A DNA stretch of 64,000 nucleotides from Sphingomonas sp. TREG-RG-20F-R18-01. Its GTDB lineage: Bacteria; Pseudomonadota; Alphaproteobacteria; Sphingomonadales; Sphingomonadaceae. Every line of letters starts with the position of its first letter. Within the stretch, counting starts at the first letter, position 1. The notes beneath the pieces were generated by a model. It made no database searches, had not been told where the DNA came from, and was given only the letters and a program-made list of their open reading frames with translations. The stretch is taken from NCBI RefSeq assembly GCF_022662475.1, contig NZ_JAKNQQ010000008.1, forward strand, positions 1 to 64,000, read 5' to 3'. The position numbers were made by a program, and so were the translations under genes. Below are positions 45,601 to 52,638 of this stretch, in pieces.

Positions 45601-45889
45601 TGAAGGTGACGGTGATCGTCACCTTGCCGTCGCCGGTCGATTGCGACGACTGGTACAGCATATTGTCGACGCCGTTGATTTCCTGCTCGATCGGCGCGGC
45701 GACGGTTTCCGCGACCGTCTCGGCGGATGCGCCGGGATAGACCGCGCTGACGGTGACGGTGGGGGGCACGATGTCGGGATATTGCGACACGGGGAGGCCC
45801 ATGTACGCGATCAGCCCGACGATGGTGATGACCACCGCGATGACCCCGGCGAAGATCGGCCGGGTGATGAAGAAGCGCGAGAAGCGCAT
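42689..45889 (-). CDS. RND multidrug efflux permease (HAE1/AcrB-MexB-like)
   Basis: A 1066-aa inner-membrane transporter with the full twofold HAE1 architecture. The N-terminal helix FFITRPIFAGVIAVVITIVG is followed by porter-domain stretches (YPDIVPPTVTVSAVYPGAS, VGDVQLFGARDYSMRVW). Helix 4 contains GIVVDDAIVVVENVERN, with the two Asp residues of proton relay. The second half has GTAVFFGMIGVTGFGL. It pumps amphipathic drugs using the proton gradient, with the fusion protein and outer-membrane factor encoded in the same operon. A 133-base spacer with a REP-like pair separates it from the fusion-protein gene. Confidence 0.95.
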   Translation of the reverse strand: MRFSRFFITRPIFAGVIAVVITIVGLIAYMGLPVSQYPDIVPPTVTVSAVYPGASAETVAETVAAPIEQEINGVDNMLYQSSQSTGDGKVTITVTFKIGTNLDAAQVLVQNRVAVAVPRLPEDVQRLGVVTRKTSPDFLMVVNLVSPDGSLDRGYISNYALTQVRDRLSRIDGVGDVQLFGARDYSMRVWIDPGRAAALNLTAGEIVAALRAQNVQVAAGTLGQPPYATGNAFQLNVETQGRLTDPKQFADVVIRTDTDGRQVKVSDVARVELGAQDYGANTYLSGKPTVIAAVFQRPGSNALAAAQAVSAEMETMSKKFPKGLAYKVIYNPTEFIAQSIDAVKHTLIEAMVLVVLVILVFLQKWRAAIIPIVAIPVSLIGTFAVLAAVGYSLNNLSLFGLVLAIGIVVDDAIVVVENVERNLEAGLSPLEAARKSMDEVSGALVAIVLVLCAVFIPTVFLTGLSGAFYRQFAVTISTATIISLLLSLTLSPALAAMLLKPHTDAHSGGRLTRLVRRAGDGFNRGFERMSAAYGRLTFRLVSAPRKMMLVYGGLIALTAFVFTVTPAGFVPAQDQGYFLTVIQLPPGSSVERTDAVMQKVAKRILPLAGVKGAVMLAGFDGPSQTLAPNSAAAYIPLKSFEERKKLGVTFAGIMAEAQKATADINEARLLIVPPPLIQGIGSAGGYRLMVQDQQGHGYREMGKTAYDLIGKANQTKGLAQVYTFFDTATPRIFADVDRTKANMLGVPPERVFEALQVYLGSAFVNDFNLLGRTYRVTAQADAPFRNTTADIANLKTRSNTGQMVPIGSVSTFRDKTGPYRVVRYNLFPAVEVDGDTAKGSSSGQSLVAMEKLADTALPTGYAHEWTGIAYQQKSAGSTAALVFGMAVVFVFLVLAAQYESLTLPLAIILIVPMCLLAAMTGVNLRGMDNNVLTQIGLVVLIALAAKNAILVVEFAKQAEEEDGLTPIEAAVRAATDRLRPILMTSFAFILGAVPLVIAEGAGAELRQALGTAVFFGMIGVTGFGLLFTPTFYVVARALAKRLERRPAPLPVTPYGPVAPHALQPAE

Positions 45890-45926
45890 GATGCGAGTTC
45901 CTATTCCGCGGGCACACTCCCTCCTT

Positions 45927-46012
45927 CCCCGGCGGAGGCCGGGGCCCAGGAGTGGAACGGCAGTGAATGGAGCCGAGAGTGCGTCCCGACTGGGCCCCGG
46001 CCTGCGCCGGGG
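45927..46012. repeat. REP-like inverted pair inside the RND operon
   Basis: Arms of 23 bases (45927-45949 and 45990-46012) match in 22 positions when one is reverse-complemented, with a GGCCGGGGCCCAG end. They share the CCCCGGCG-AGGCCGGGG core with copies near 48.9, 49.0 and 62.0 kb. In the mRNA the pair would form a strong stem between fusion-protein and permease genes. Confidence 0.8.
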
Positions 46013-46022
46013 AAGAAGGCGG

Positions 46023-47279
46023 TTATCTGGTCAGCGTCGCTTCGCCTGCGATCGGCTGCGGCATCGGAGCGGACGCATCCGCCGACACTGCGATCTTGCC
46101 CAACGTGGGCGCGACCTTTGCCCCGGGCATCGCCATCTGCGTGCCCTTGATGATGATCCGGTCCTGCGGGCCGACGCCCGAGCGGATCACCCGCATCCCG
46201 TCGACCACCGCGCCGAGCACCACCGGCTTGGCAGTGACGACGTTGTTCCGGTCGACCGTCAGCAGCACCTTGCGCGCCTGATCGGTCTGCACCGCATCGT
46301 CGGGGACGAGCAAAGCGGGTTTGGTTCCGGCGCTGGCGAGGCGCATGTTGCCGAACATCCCCGGCGTCAGGAACAGCCCCGGGTTGGGCAGCACCGCGCG
46401 CCCGCGGATCGTCCCCGAATGCGTGTCGAGGCCGTTGTCGGTGAAGTCGAGCTTGCCCTTCCAGCGGTGGCTGGTCTCGTCCTGCAACTGGATCTCGACC
46501 GTGGGGGCGGCGGCGCCCGGCTGGCGCGAGCGCTGCGTCTTGAGGAACAAGGCTTCCGATCCGTCGAAGGTGAAGTAGATCGGGTCGAGCGCGTTGATCG
46601 TGGTGAGCACGGTGCCGCCGGTGCCTTCGCCGCCCGCGACCTGATTGCCCGCATCGACCTTGCGGTCCGAGATGCGCCCGCCGATCGGCGCGCGGATCTG
46701 GGTGAACGACACGTCCAGCGCGCGCGCGCGAACCCGCGCCTGCGCGGCGGCGAGCCCAGCCTGGGCGGCCTGGAGCTTGCCGCGCAGCGCATCGACTTCG
46801 CCCGCCGACACCGCATCGTCCTTGATCAGCCGCGTCGCGCGGCCGAGGTCGGTGCGCGCCAGCACTAGCGCACTCTGCGCGCTCGCCTCGTTGGCGCGCG
46901 CTTCCGCCAGCGCCGCGGCGAAGGGGCGCGCATCGATCGTGAACAGCAACTGCCCCGGCCGGACGACGTCGCCATCGTGGAAATGCACGCCGGTCACCTC
47001 ACCCGCGACGCGCGGGCGCACCTCGACCGAACGGCTCGGTGCGAAGCGGCCGACATAATCGTCCCACTCGCTCACCTGACGGACCAGCGGCGCGGCGACC
47101 GTGACCGCAGCAGGGGGCGGCGCGGCGGCGACCGCGTCGGAATGGTCGAACAGCTTGACGCCGACCACCCCGGCGATCGCGATCGGCACGAGAATCAGTC
47201 CGCGTGTCTGCCAGCGCGACCGGCGCGCCATGGCTCCGCGGCTGTCCTGCGCGGTTTCGATCGGGGTGATCATGTTCAT
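46023..47279 (-). CDS. RND efflux membrane-fusion (periplasmic adaptor) protein
   Basis: A protein of about 418 aa. A signal-anchor helix near residues 26-46 (LILVPIAIAGVVGVKLF) is followed by the lipoyl/hairpin pattern (RPRVAGEVTGVHFHDGDVVR) and alpha-hairpin repeats (LARTDLGRATRLIKDDAVSA). Then come TQIRAPIGGRISDRKVDAG and the barrel and membrane-proximal domains (LFLTPGMFGNMRLAS, VTAKPVVLGAVVDGMRV). It bridges permease and outer-membrane factor. Its ATG overlaps the upstream gene's TGA (ATGA). It is expected to be co-translated with the small protein. Confidence 0.92.
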   Translation of the reverse strand: MNMITPIETAQDSRGAMARRSRWQTRGLILVPIAIAGVVGVKLFDHSDAVAAAPPPAAVTVAAPLVRQVSEWDDYVGRFAPSRSVEVRPRVAGEVTGVHFHDGDVVRPGQLLFTIDARPFAAALAEARANEASAQSALVLARTDLGRATRLIKDDAVSAGEVDALRGKLQAAQAGLAAAQARVRARALDVSFTQIRAPIGGRISDRKVDAGNQVAGGEGTGGTVLTTINALDPIYFTFDGSEALFLKTQRSRQPGAAAPTVEIQLQDETSHRWKGKLDFTDNGLDTHSGTIRGRAVLPNPGLFLTPGMFGNMRLASAGTKPALLVPDDAVQTDQARKVLLTVDRNNVVTAKPVVLGAVVDGMRVIRSGVGPQDRIIIKGTQMAMPGAKVAPTLGKIAVSADASAPMPQPIAGEATLTR

Positions 47280-47668
47280 GCGGAGACTCTCCGACTGTTC
47301 TGGCCGACGCGCAGGCCGGTGACGCTGGTGACCAGCGTCTCCATCTGCGCTTCGGAAAAACCGTTTTCGTGGAAATTGGCGATTTCGGTCACGGGCAAGG
47401 CGTAGCCACGGTGGCGGGCGTAGACCGCGGCGCGGCGCAGCGCCTCGAGCTTGGGGTCGGCGAGCCGCGATGCGGCGCCGCGCCCGAACAGGCCGCCGAG
47501 CGCGCGCGACATCCGGCCGGGCGTGCGCAGGCTTCCCAGCGAATCGCGCTGCGACAAGGCGATCACGCTCCATTCGAGCGCGGAAAAGCTCGCCCGGGGC
47601 GCGGCGCTCGCCGTGGTGCGGCTGGCGACGGGGGCGGCGAACGGGTGGTCGATATCGTAATAAGCCAT
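47276..47668 (-). CDS. Small protein of unknown function, first gene of the RND efflux operon
   Basis: A protein of about 130 aa starting MAYYDIDHPFAAPVAS, with a GGGGG Shine-Dalgarno eight bases before the ATG. Its C-terminal half (LEALRRAAVYARHRGYALPV, then FHENGFSEAQMETLVTSV) looks folded; there is no signal peptide or membrane helix. The stop overlaps the fusion-protein start by four bases, so the products should be made in fixed ratio. I do not recognise the family. It could be an assembly factor or an accessory regulator of the pump; that is speculation. Confidence 0.75.
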   Translation of the reverse strand: MAYYDIDHPFAAPVASRTTASAAPRASFSALEWSVIALSQRDSLGSLRTPGRMSRALGGLFGRGAASRLADPKLEALRRAAVYARHRGYALPVTEIANFHENGFSEAQMETLVTSVTGLRVGQNSRRVSA

Positions 47669-47817
47669 GGAAAATTCCCCCTTTGGGTCTTTGCCGGTCA
47701 TCGGGACGAGCGACGGCCTCGCGCGGACGAAACATCGTCAACGTTGCACCTGTCGCAGGCGTGAAGGCCCGGCGGCGCAAACACGGTCGTGCCGTGCCGG
47801 ACGGGTCTATCGTATTG

Positions 47818-47868
47818 AAAAAACACGCAGCATCGCTGCAGGCACGATCAGGTGGCGGTGGTGATCAT
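47818..47868 (-). promoter_or_regulatory. Possible leader-peptide/attenuator element in the RND operon 5' leader
   Basis: On the minus strand a 6-codon ORF (Met-Ile-Thr-Thr-Ala-Thr, 47868-47848) is followed by a 5-bp hairpin GCAGC-GAT-GCTGC (47839-47827), a short GTG spacer and six T residues (47823-47818). This order resembles transcription attenuators that sense translation. The stem is short, so a chance arrangement is possible. Confidence 0.3.
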
Positions 47869-47919
47869 GGGCGGTAACCCTTCTGTCGATGCCGGGGCCG
47901 CGGGAGGAACCAGCTTCAG

Positions 47920-47957
47920 TACCAGTCGGTATATAAAGGGCGGATGCAGCGCGTCAA
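47920..47957 (-). promoter_or_regulatory. Promoter and TetR operator of the RND efflux operon
   Basis: On the minus strand a -35 TTGACG (47957-47952) and -10 TATATA (47935-47930) stand 16 bases apart. The inverted repeat TACC-AGTC-GGTA (47920-47931) overlaps the -10 box. The same arrangement occurs at the tetR gene, so this is the likely repressor site. Confidence 0.75.
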
Positions 47958-48008
47958 CTGCATTCTATACCGTTCCGAATAATTATCGCGGGCCGAACGG
48001 AAAACCGC

Positions 48009-48623
48009 TTATTTCGTCGGCCAGACCGCCATGCTGGTCGCGACCAGTTCGCTCAGCTGCACGCACGTCGCGCCGGACCCGCCCTGCAGCGCCATGCCCT
48101 GCAGGATCGCGAACAGATAGCGGGTGAGCGCGGCCGGGGTCATGCCGTCGGGGAGTTCCCCCGCTGCCTGCGCCTGTTCGAACCGGCGAATCAGCGCGGC
48201 TTCCGAGGATGCCCGGCGCTTGACCACCTCGGCCTTGATCGGCTCGGCCTCCGCGCCACAGGTGGCGGCGCTGATCACCCCGAGGCAACCCTTGGGATCG
48301 CAGGTGCTCATCTGCATCTCGAGCGCGCCGTGGAGCAGGCGCTCTGCCACGCCCCGTGCGGTGGGCGCCTCGAGGGCGGAGGTCATGTAGGCGAGCTTTT
48401 CGCGCTCGTAGAGGTCGAGCGCCTTGTGAAACAACGCTTCCTTGTTGCCGAACGCCGCGTACAGGCTGGGCTTGGTGATTCCCATCGCGCTGGTCAGCTC
48501 GGCCATCGACGCGGCCTCATAGCCGTTGCGCCAGAACACGAGCAACGCCTGCCCGAGCGCCTCGTCGATGTCGAACTCGCGCGGCCTGCCTTTCGGTGCC
48601 GGGGTGGAGCAAACGCTATTCAT
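48009..48623 (-). CDS. TetR-family regulator of the RND efflux operon
   Basis: A protein of about 204 aa. The N-terminal helix-turn-helix reads DIDEALGQALLVFWRNGYEA then AELTSAMGITKPSLYAAFGN. The C-terminal ligand domain has CDPKGCLGVISAATCGAEAE, a Cys-rich stretch seen in the TetR_C group with drug- or thiol-sensing members, and a final SELVATSMAVW. It is transcribed toward the efflux operon. The promoter at 48623-48660 carries the same operator as the efflux promoter, so it likely represses both until an inducer binds. Confidence 0.92.
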   Translation of the reverse strand: MNSVCSTPAPKGRPREFDIDEALGQALLVFWRNGYEAASMAELTSAMGITKPSLYAAFGNKEALFHKALDLYEREKLAYMTSALEAPTARGVAERLLHGALEMQMSTCDPKGCLGVISAATCGAEAEPIKAEVVKRRASSEAALIRRFEQAQAAGELPDGMTPAALTRYLFAILQGMALQGGSGATCVQLSELVATSMAVWPTK

Positions 48624-48660
48624 ACCGGGCGGTATATAGGCATTCGCGACCAAACGTCCA
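48623..48660 (-). promoter_or_regulatory. Promoter and autoregulatory operator of the tetR gene
   Basis: TGGACG (48660-48655) and TATATA (48638-48633) stand 16 bases apart on the minus strand. TACC-GGGC-GGTA (48623-48634) overlaps the -10 box and runs up to the ATG at 48623. The -10 box is so close to the ATG that the transcript would be nearly leaderless. Confidence 0.75.
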
Positions 48661-49104
48661 GCGACGGGACCGTTGGCGTTCGACACGAACGCGACGGTCG
48701 CATGAGGGCTCGGCTCCCGGGCGCGGAGGCGCTGCAAGCCGCAACCGCCAGCCGCCGATCCTGCGGCACCATCAGGAGCAGGCGAGCACCTATCCGTCGA
48801 CCTACCATCCATATGGTCGGTCGTTCTTCTCGGGAGGTTCGTGGAGGTCCTGAGGGTTGGGGCGTTCCGGGTGGACGCCCTCCGTTTGTCATGACGCCTT
48901 TGCAAAAGCCGCCCGGCGCCTCGTCCGTCACCCCGGCGGAGGCTGGGGCCGTGTAGTTACCCGGGCGCGGCGGGGCGATGCGGTGCTGTATCGCCGGTCG
49001 CGCGCGTCACCATGGCGGCCCCGGCCTTCGCCGGGGTGACGGACGAGGGGGCAGTCGCGCCAGTCCGGGCTGACGACGGTGAAGGTGTCCAGGGTCCGCC
49101 CCCC
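48624..49104. other. Spacer between tetR and the BamA gene with REP-like repeats
   Basis: About 480 bases containing the tetR promoter at its left edge and a strong REP-like inverted pair (48919-49048) at its right. No gene was recognised between. Confidence 0.5.
48919..49048. repeat. REP-like inverted pair with 32-base arms
   Basis: Arms 48919-48950 and 49017-49048 are near-perfect reverse complements, with the core CGTCACCCCGGCGGAGGC. The stretch 49011-49041 matches 62000-62030 (reverse-complemented) with two mismatches in 31. It sits about 57 bases downstream of the BamA gene stop. Confidence 0.85.
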
Positions 49105-51699
49105 TCAGAACTGCCCGCCGACGTTGAACGTCACCAGCTTGGTATCGTCGCCCTTCTGCTTGAGCAGCGCCTTCGCCAGATCGATCCGCAGCGGGCCGAA
49201 CGGCGAGTTCCAGTTGACCCCGATGCCGATCGAGACGCGCGGCTTCGGGCTGTTGCCGGAATAGGTCTCGCGGTAGTTGCTCAACGCATAGGTGTACGGC
49301 GTGCCGGTGTTGGTCGTCGTGCTGTTGCCGGACGAGTCGAGGTACAGCGGCGCGCCACTGCTGTTGGTATATTGGCGGTTGGTCGTGGTGCAGGCGACGC
49401 CCGCGACGATCGCGGCGGCGCAACTGTCCGCGAGCGTCGGCGTCTTCCCGCCGAACACCGCGCCGATATCGGCATAGATCGACGGCTGCAGCCCCAACTC
49501 GCGCATCCCCGCGCCGAGCGGCAGCTCCATCTCCAGCCGCCCGCGATAATAGGTGTCGCCGCCGAGTGCTTCCGAGGTGTTGTTGCTGGCGGCGGTGAGC
49601 GTCGCTGGGATCGTCGACGTGTCGTAATAGCTTCGCGTCACGCGCGGCCCGACCCCGCGAATGTCGAACCCGCGCATCTGCGGGTCGCCGAGGAAGAAGC
49701 GGTCGGTCAGCCGGACGTCCTGCCTGATCCCCTGGATATGCCCCCCCTCGGCCTGCGCGTTGAGCACGAAGCCCGAGCCGAGGCCCCAGTATTTGGACGC
49801 GACGATGGTCGAGCGGAGATAATGCGTATCGCCGCCCAGCCCCGCGAAATCCTGGCTGATCGACAGGCGCGAGCCCTTGGTCGGGTTGAGCCGGTTGTTG
49901 AGCGAATCGAAGATGATCGAATAGCCGACCGACGAGGTCCAGCGGTTGCCGACCGCGTCGCACAGATAGGATCCCGCAAGCGCCGTGTCGCAGGTGCCGT
50001 TGGTGTAATAGGTCGCGGCATCGAGCGAGACCTGGTCGTAGCTGAGGCCGTAGCGCGTCGAGGCGGTCCAATATTCGCTCAGCGGCAAGGCCGCGCGGAC
50101 CTGGAACCCGGTCGACAGCTGGGTGTAGGTCGTCGTGTTGGTATCGCCGATCGTATTGTACGAGCGATAGTCGCGCCGGAAGATGTCTCCGCCGAGCGCG
50201 ATATTGGTGTCGAACAGATAGGGTTCGGTGAAGCCCAGCTCGACTGACTTGGAATAGGTCGAATAGCTCACGCTCGCGCGCAGTTCCTGGCCCTTGCCGC
50301 GGAAATTGCGCTGCTTGATCGACGCCTGGATGATGAACTTCTCGAGGCTCGAATAGCCCGCCGACAGCGACAGCTCGCCGGTCGATTTCTCCTGCACGTC
50401 GGCGGTCAGCACGACGCGGTCGGGGGCGGAACCCTGGCTCTGCTTGATCTCGAACTTGTCCTGGAAATACCCCAGCGAGTTGATCCGGTCCTGTGAGCGC
50501 TTGACCTGGAAACTGCTGAACGCATCGCCCTCGGCCAGCCGGATCTCGCGGCGGATGATCTTGTCTTGCGTCTGCGTGTTGCCGTTGACGTCGATCCGCT
50601 CGATGTAGGTGCGCTTGGCCTCGGCGACGTGGAAGTTGATCCCCATCGTCAGCGTGTCCTTGTCGCGCTGGAAATCGGGGCTGACGTCGACGAAGGCATA
50701 GCCGAACGCGCCCGCCGCCTGGCTGAGCGAATCCACCGCGGTCTCGACCTGCTTGGCGTTGTACCAGCTACCCTTGACGATCCCGAGGCTCGCGGCGAGC
50801 TTCGTGTTGTCGAAGTCGCGAATGTCGCTGTCGACCGTCACGTCGCCGAATTTGTAGCGTTTTCCTTCCTCGACCACGTAAGTGATGATGAAGTCGCGCT
50901 TGTCCGGGGTCAGCTCGGCGACCGCGGAGATGACCTTGAAGTCGGCATAGCCCTCGGTCAGGTAGAATTGCCGCAGCTTCTGCTGGTCATAGGCGAGGCG
51001 ATCCTGGTCGTAGCTGGTGTTCGCGCTCAACAGCGTCTTGAGACGCGCTTCCTTGGTGGCCATCTGCTCGCGCAGTTTGCCTTCCGAGAACACCGTGTTG
51101 CCGAGGATGTTGATCTGGCGGACCTTGGACTTCGGGCCTTCCGACACCTCGAAGATGACGTCGACGCGGTTCTGGTCGAGGTTGACCATCTTCGGCTCGA
51201 CGACGGCGGCGAACCGCCCCTGCCGGCGATACAGTTCGATGATCCGCGCGACATCCTGCCGGACCGCGGTGCGGGTGAAGATCTGGCGCGGGGCGAGCTT
51301 CACCTCCTTCTTGATCTTGTCCTCCTTCAGCCGCTTGTTCCCCTCGAACAGGATGCGGTTGATGATCGGGTTCTCGCGGACGCGCAGCACGATGGCGCCG
51401 GTCTCGGCGCCCGCGATCGACACGTCGGCGAACAGGTCGCTCGCGTAGAGATCCTTGATCGCCTGATCGAGTGTTTCGTTGGTGAACGGCTGGCCGGTGC
51501 GCAGCCTGGTATAGGACAGCACCGTCTCGGGCTCGACGCGTTGCGCGCCCTCGACCCGGATCGACCGGATCGGGCGCTGGGCGGCCGGTGTCGGGGCTGC
51601 GGGTGGCTGTTGCCGCGAGAGGACCTTCGGAGGAGCCGTGGTCCCCGACACGGCGGCGGTTGCGAAAACGATCGGGCCAACGCCCAACACCAAAAACAT
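49105..51699 (-). CDS. bamA: BamA outer-membrane assembly factor (stand-alone copy)
   Basis: A protein of about 864 aa with a signal region (VLGVGPIVFATAAVSG). Five POTRA repeats are visible. The first begins near residue 43 (IRSIRVEGAQRVEPETVL); others open IINRILFEGNKRL, VRQINILGNTVFSEG, YKFGDVTVDSD and YIERIDVNGNTQTQDK. The barrel has the MRGFDIRGVGPR motif (VRGF-type lid loop) and ends FNVGGQF. It inserts beta-barrel proteins into the outer membrane. Unlike the usual bamA locus there is no rseP, lpxD or fabZ next to it, so it may be a second copy. An extended upstream frame lacks a signal, so the start at 51699 was chosen. Confidence 0.88.
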   Translation of the reverse strand: MFLVLGVGPIVFATAAVSGTTAPPKVLSRQQPPAAPTPAAQRPIRSIRVEGAQRVEPETVLSYTRLRTGQPFTNETLDQAIKDLYASDLFADVSIAGAETGAIVLRVRENPIINRILFEGNKRLKEDKIKKEVKLAPRQIFTRTAVRQDVARIIELYRRQGRFAAVVEPKMVNLDQNRVDVIFEVSEGPKSKVRQINILGNTVFSEGKLREQMATKEARLKTLLSANTSYDQDRLAYDQQKLRQFYLTEGYADFKVISAVAELTPDKRDFIITYVVEEGKRYKFGDVTVDSDIRDFDNTKLAASLGIVKGSWYNAKQVETAVDSLSQAAGAFGYAFVDVSPDFQRDKDTLTMGINFHVAEAKRTYIERIDVNGNTQTQDKIIRREIRLAEGDAFSSFQVKRSQDRINSLGYFQDKFEIKQSQGSAPDRVVLTADVQEKSTGELSLSAGYSSLEKFIIQASIKQRNFRGKGQELRASVSYSTYSKSVELGFTEPYLFDTNIALGGDIFRRDYRSYNTIGDTNTTTYTQLSTGFQVRAALPLSEYWTASTRYGLSYDQVSLDAATYYTNGTCDTALAGSYLCDAVGNRWTSSVGYSIIFDSLNNRLNPTKGSRLSISQDFAGLGGDTHYLRSTIVASKYWGLGSGFVLNAQAEGGHIQGIRQDVRLTDRFFLGDPQMRGFDIRGVGPRVTRSYYDTSTIPATLTAASNNTSEALGGDTYYRGRLEMELPLGAGMRELGLQPSIYADIGAVFGGKTPTLADSCAAAIVAGVACTTTNRQYTNSSGAPLYLDSSGNSTTTNTGTPYTYALSNYRETYSGNSPKPRVSIGIGVNWNSPFGPLRIDLAKALLKQKGDDTKLVTFNVGGQF

Positions 51700-51944
51700 C
51701 ACTGCATCTCCAACCAGCCGTCGGGCTAGGGAGGCGATGTGTCCGGCGGATTTTCGCGTGTGACACCCGCGCCACGGCATGCGTCGCGGCGGGCACAATC
51801 GGTCATGGCGATCAACGTGCGCGCCGCCGCGACCCGGCTCTGTGTCGTCCCAGCCAAGCGCGGGACACGCGGCAGACATTCAGCGGGCGCACCAGAGCCC
51901 GACGCACCGTTCCCCCTCCGGCGCGTTTGTCTGAAAGGCTTGCC

Positions 51945-52265
51945 ATGTACGTTGCCATTAAGAGTCCGATCGTTCCCGAGCCCAAGGTCGAGGAACCGCC
52001 CTATGTCGACAATCCGTTCGCGCCGGAGATTTTCGCGACGGGCTATTCGGGGCTGGCCAACATGGGCGGCGTGATCGTGATGACGCTGGAAAGCGCGCGC
52101 TGCGACCACAGCCGTCCGCAACCCGCGCTGGAGCGGGTCGTGGTCGGGCGCGTCGCCTTCACGCCGACCGCCGCGCTCGAGCTCGTCACCGGGCTCAACC
52201 AGTTTCTCGAGCAGCAGGGCATCAGCCCCTCCAAGATGCTGGCGGCCGGGGCGACCTTCCAGTGA
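51945..52265 (+). CDS. Small DUF3467-like protein
   Basis: A 106-aa soluble protein. YVDNPFAPEIFATGYSGLAN, then GVIVMTLESARCDHSRPQP, and a C-terminal FTPTAALELVTGLNQFLEQQ helix have the order of the DUF3467 family, but I cannot be sure of the family. GAAAGG sits before the ATG. It is divergent from bamA and not clearly linked to either neighbour. Confidence 0.65.
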   Translation: MYVAIKSPIVPEPKVEEPPYVDNPFAPEIFATGYSGLANMGGVIVMTLESARCDHSRPQPALERVVVGRVAFTPTAALELVTGLNQFLEQQGISPSKMLAAGATFQ

Positions 52266-52638
52266 TCGTGCGGGTGGCGCTCTTCGTGGTGTCGACCTGG
52301 TGGCGGCTCGTTCCATGAAGGTGGCGAGCGCCCTGGACCGGTGCTGGAACCACTCTCGACTTGCGCCGTCACCCCGGCCCTGGGCGAGGCCACTGCGAAA
52401 GTCGGTATACGAGCCCTTCGTTTGTTGTTTTCCCGCGAAGGCGGGAATTCAGGGCCAAGCAAAACAACGGCGTACAGTTCTCGCGACTCCTGGACTCCCG
52501 CCTTCGCGGGAGAACTGATATGGTTTCGCAGAGGCCATGCCCTGTGCGGGGTCCACCGTGGTTTGCGTCCGTAAACCGATGGAATGGCTGCACGGTGGAC
52601 CCGGAACAAGCGCGGGGTGACGGCGGCGGCAAGATCCG
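52266..52638. other. Spacer with two kinds of extragenic palindrome
   Basis: A 373-base convergent gap between the small protein and kinase genes. It holds a partial CGTCACCCCGGC element (52367-52387) and a TTCCCGCGAAGGCGGG-type inverted pair. Nothing else is recognised. Confidence 0.6.
52431..52512. repeat. TTCCCGCGAAGGCGGG-type inverted pair
   Basis: Arms 52431-52453 and 52489-52512 match in about 21 of 24 positions in reverse complement. This second palindrome family is of a type common between genes in sphingomonads. Confidence 0.8.

Larger units (their letters stand above)
47669..48008. other. Spacer with efflux-operon leader
   Basis: The region between the small protein gene and tetR holds the operon promoter/operator and a leader of about 250 bases with a possible attenuator. 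No further gene was seen. Confidence 0.5.

Noticed and set aside
43199..46150. Very long open frame on the plus strand opposite the RND permease and fusion-protein genes
   Set aside because: It is an artefact of codon bias in GC-rich DNA: its sequence is Arg/Asp/Gly/His-rich without domains, while the minus strand has a clear permease.
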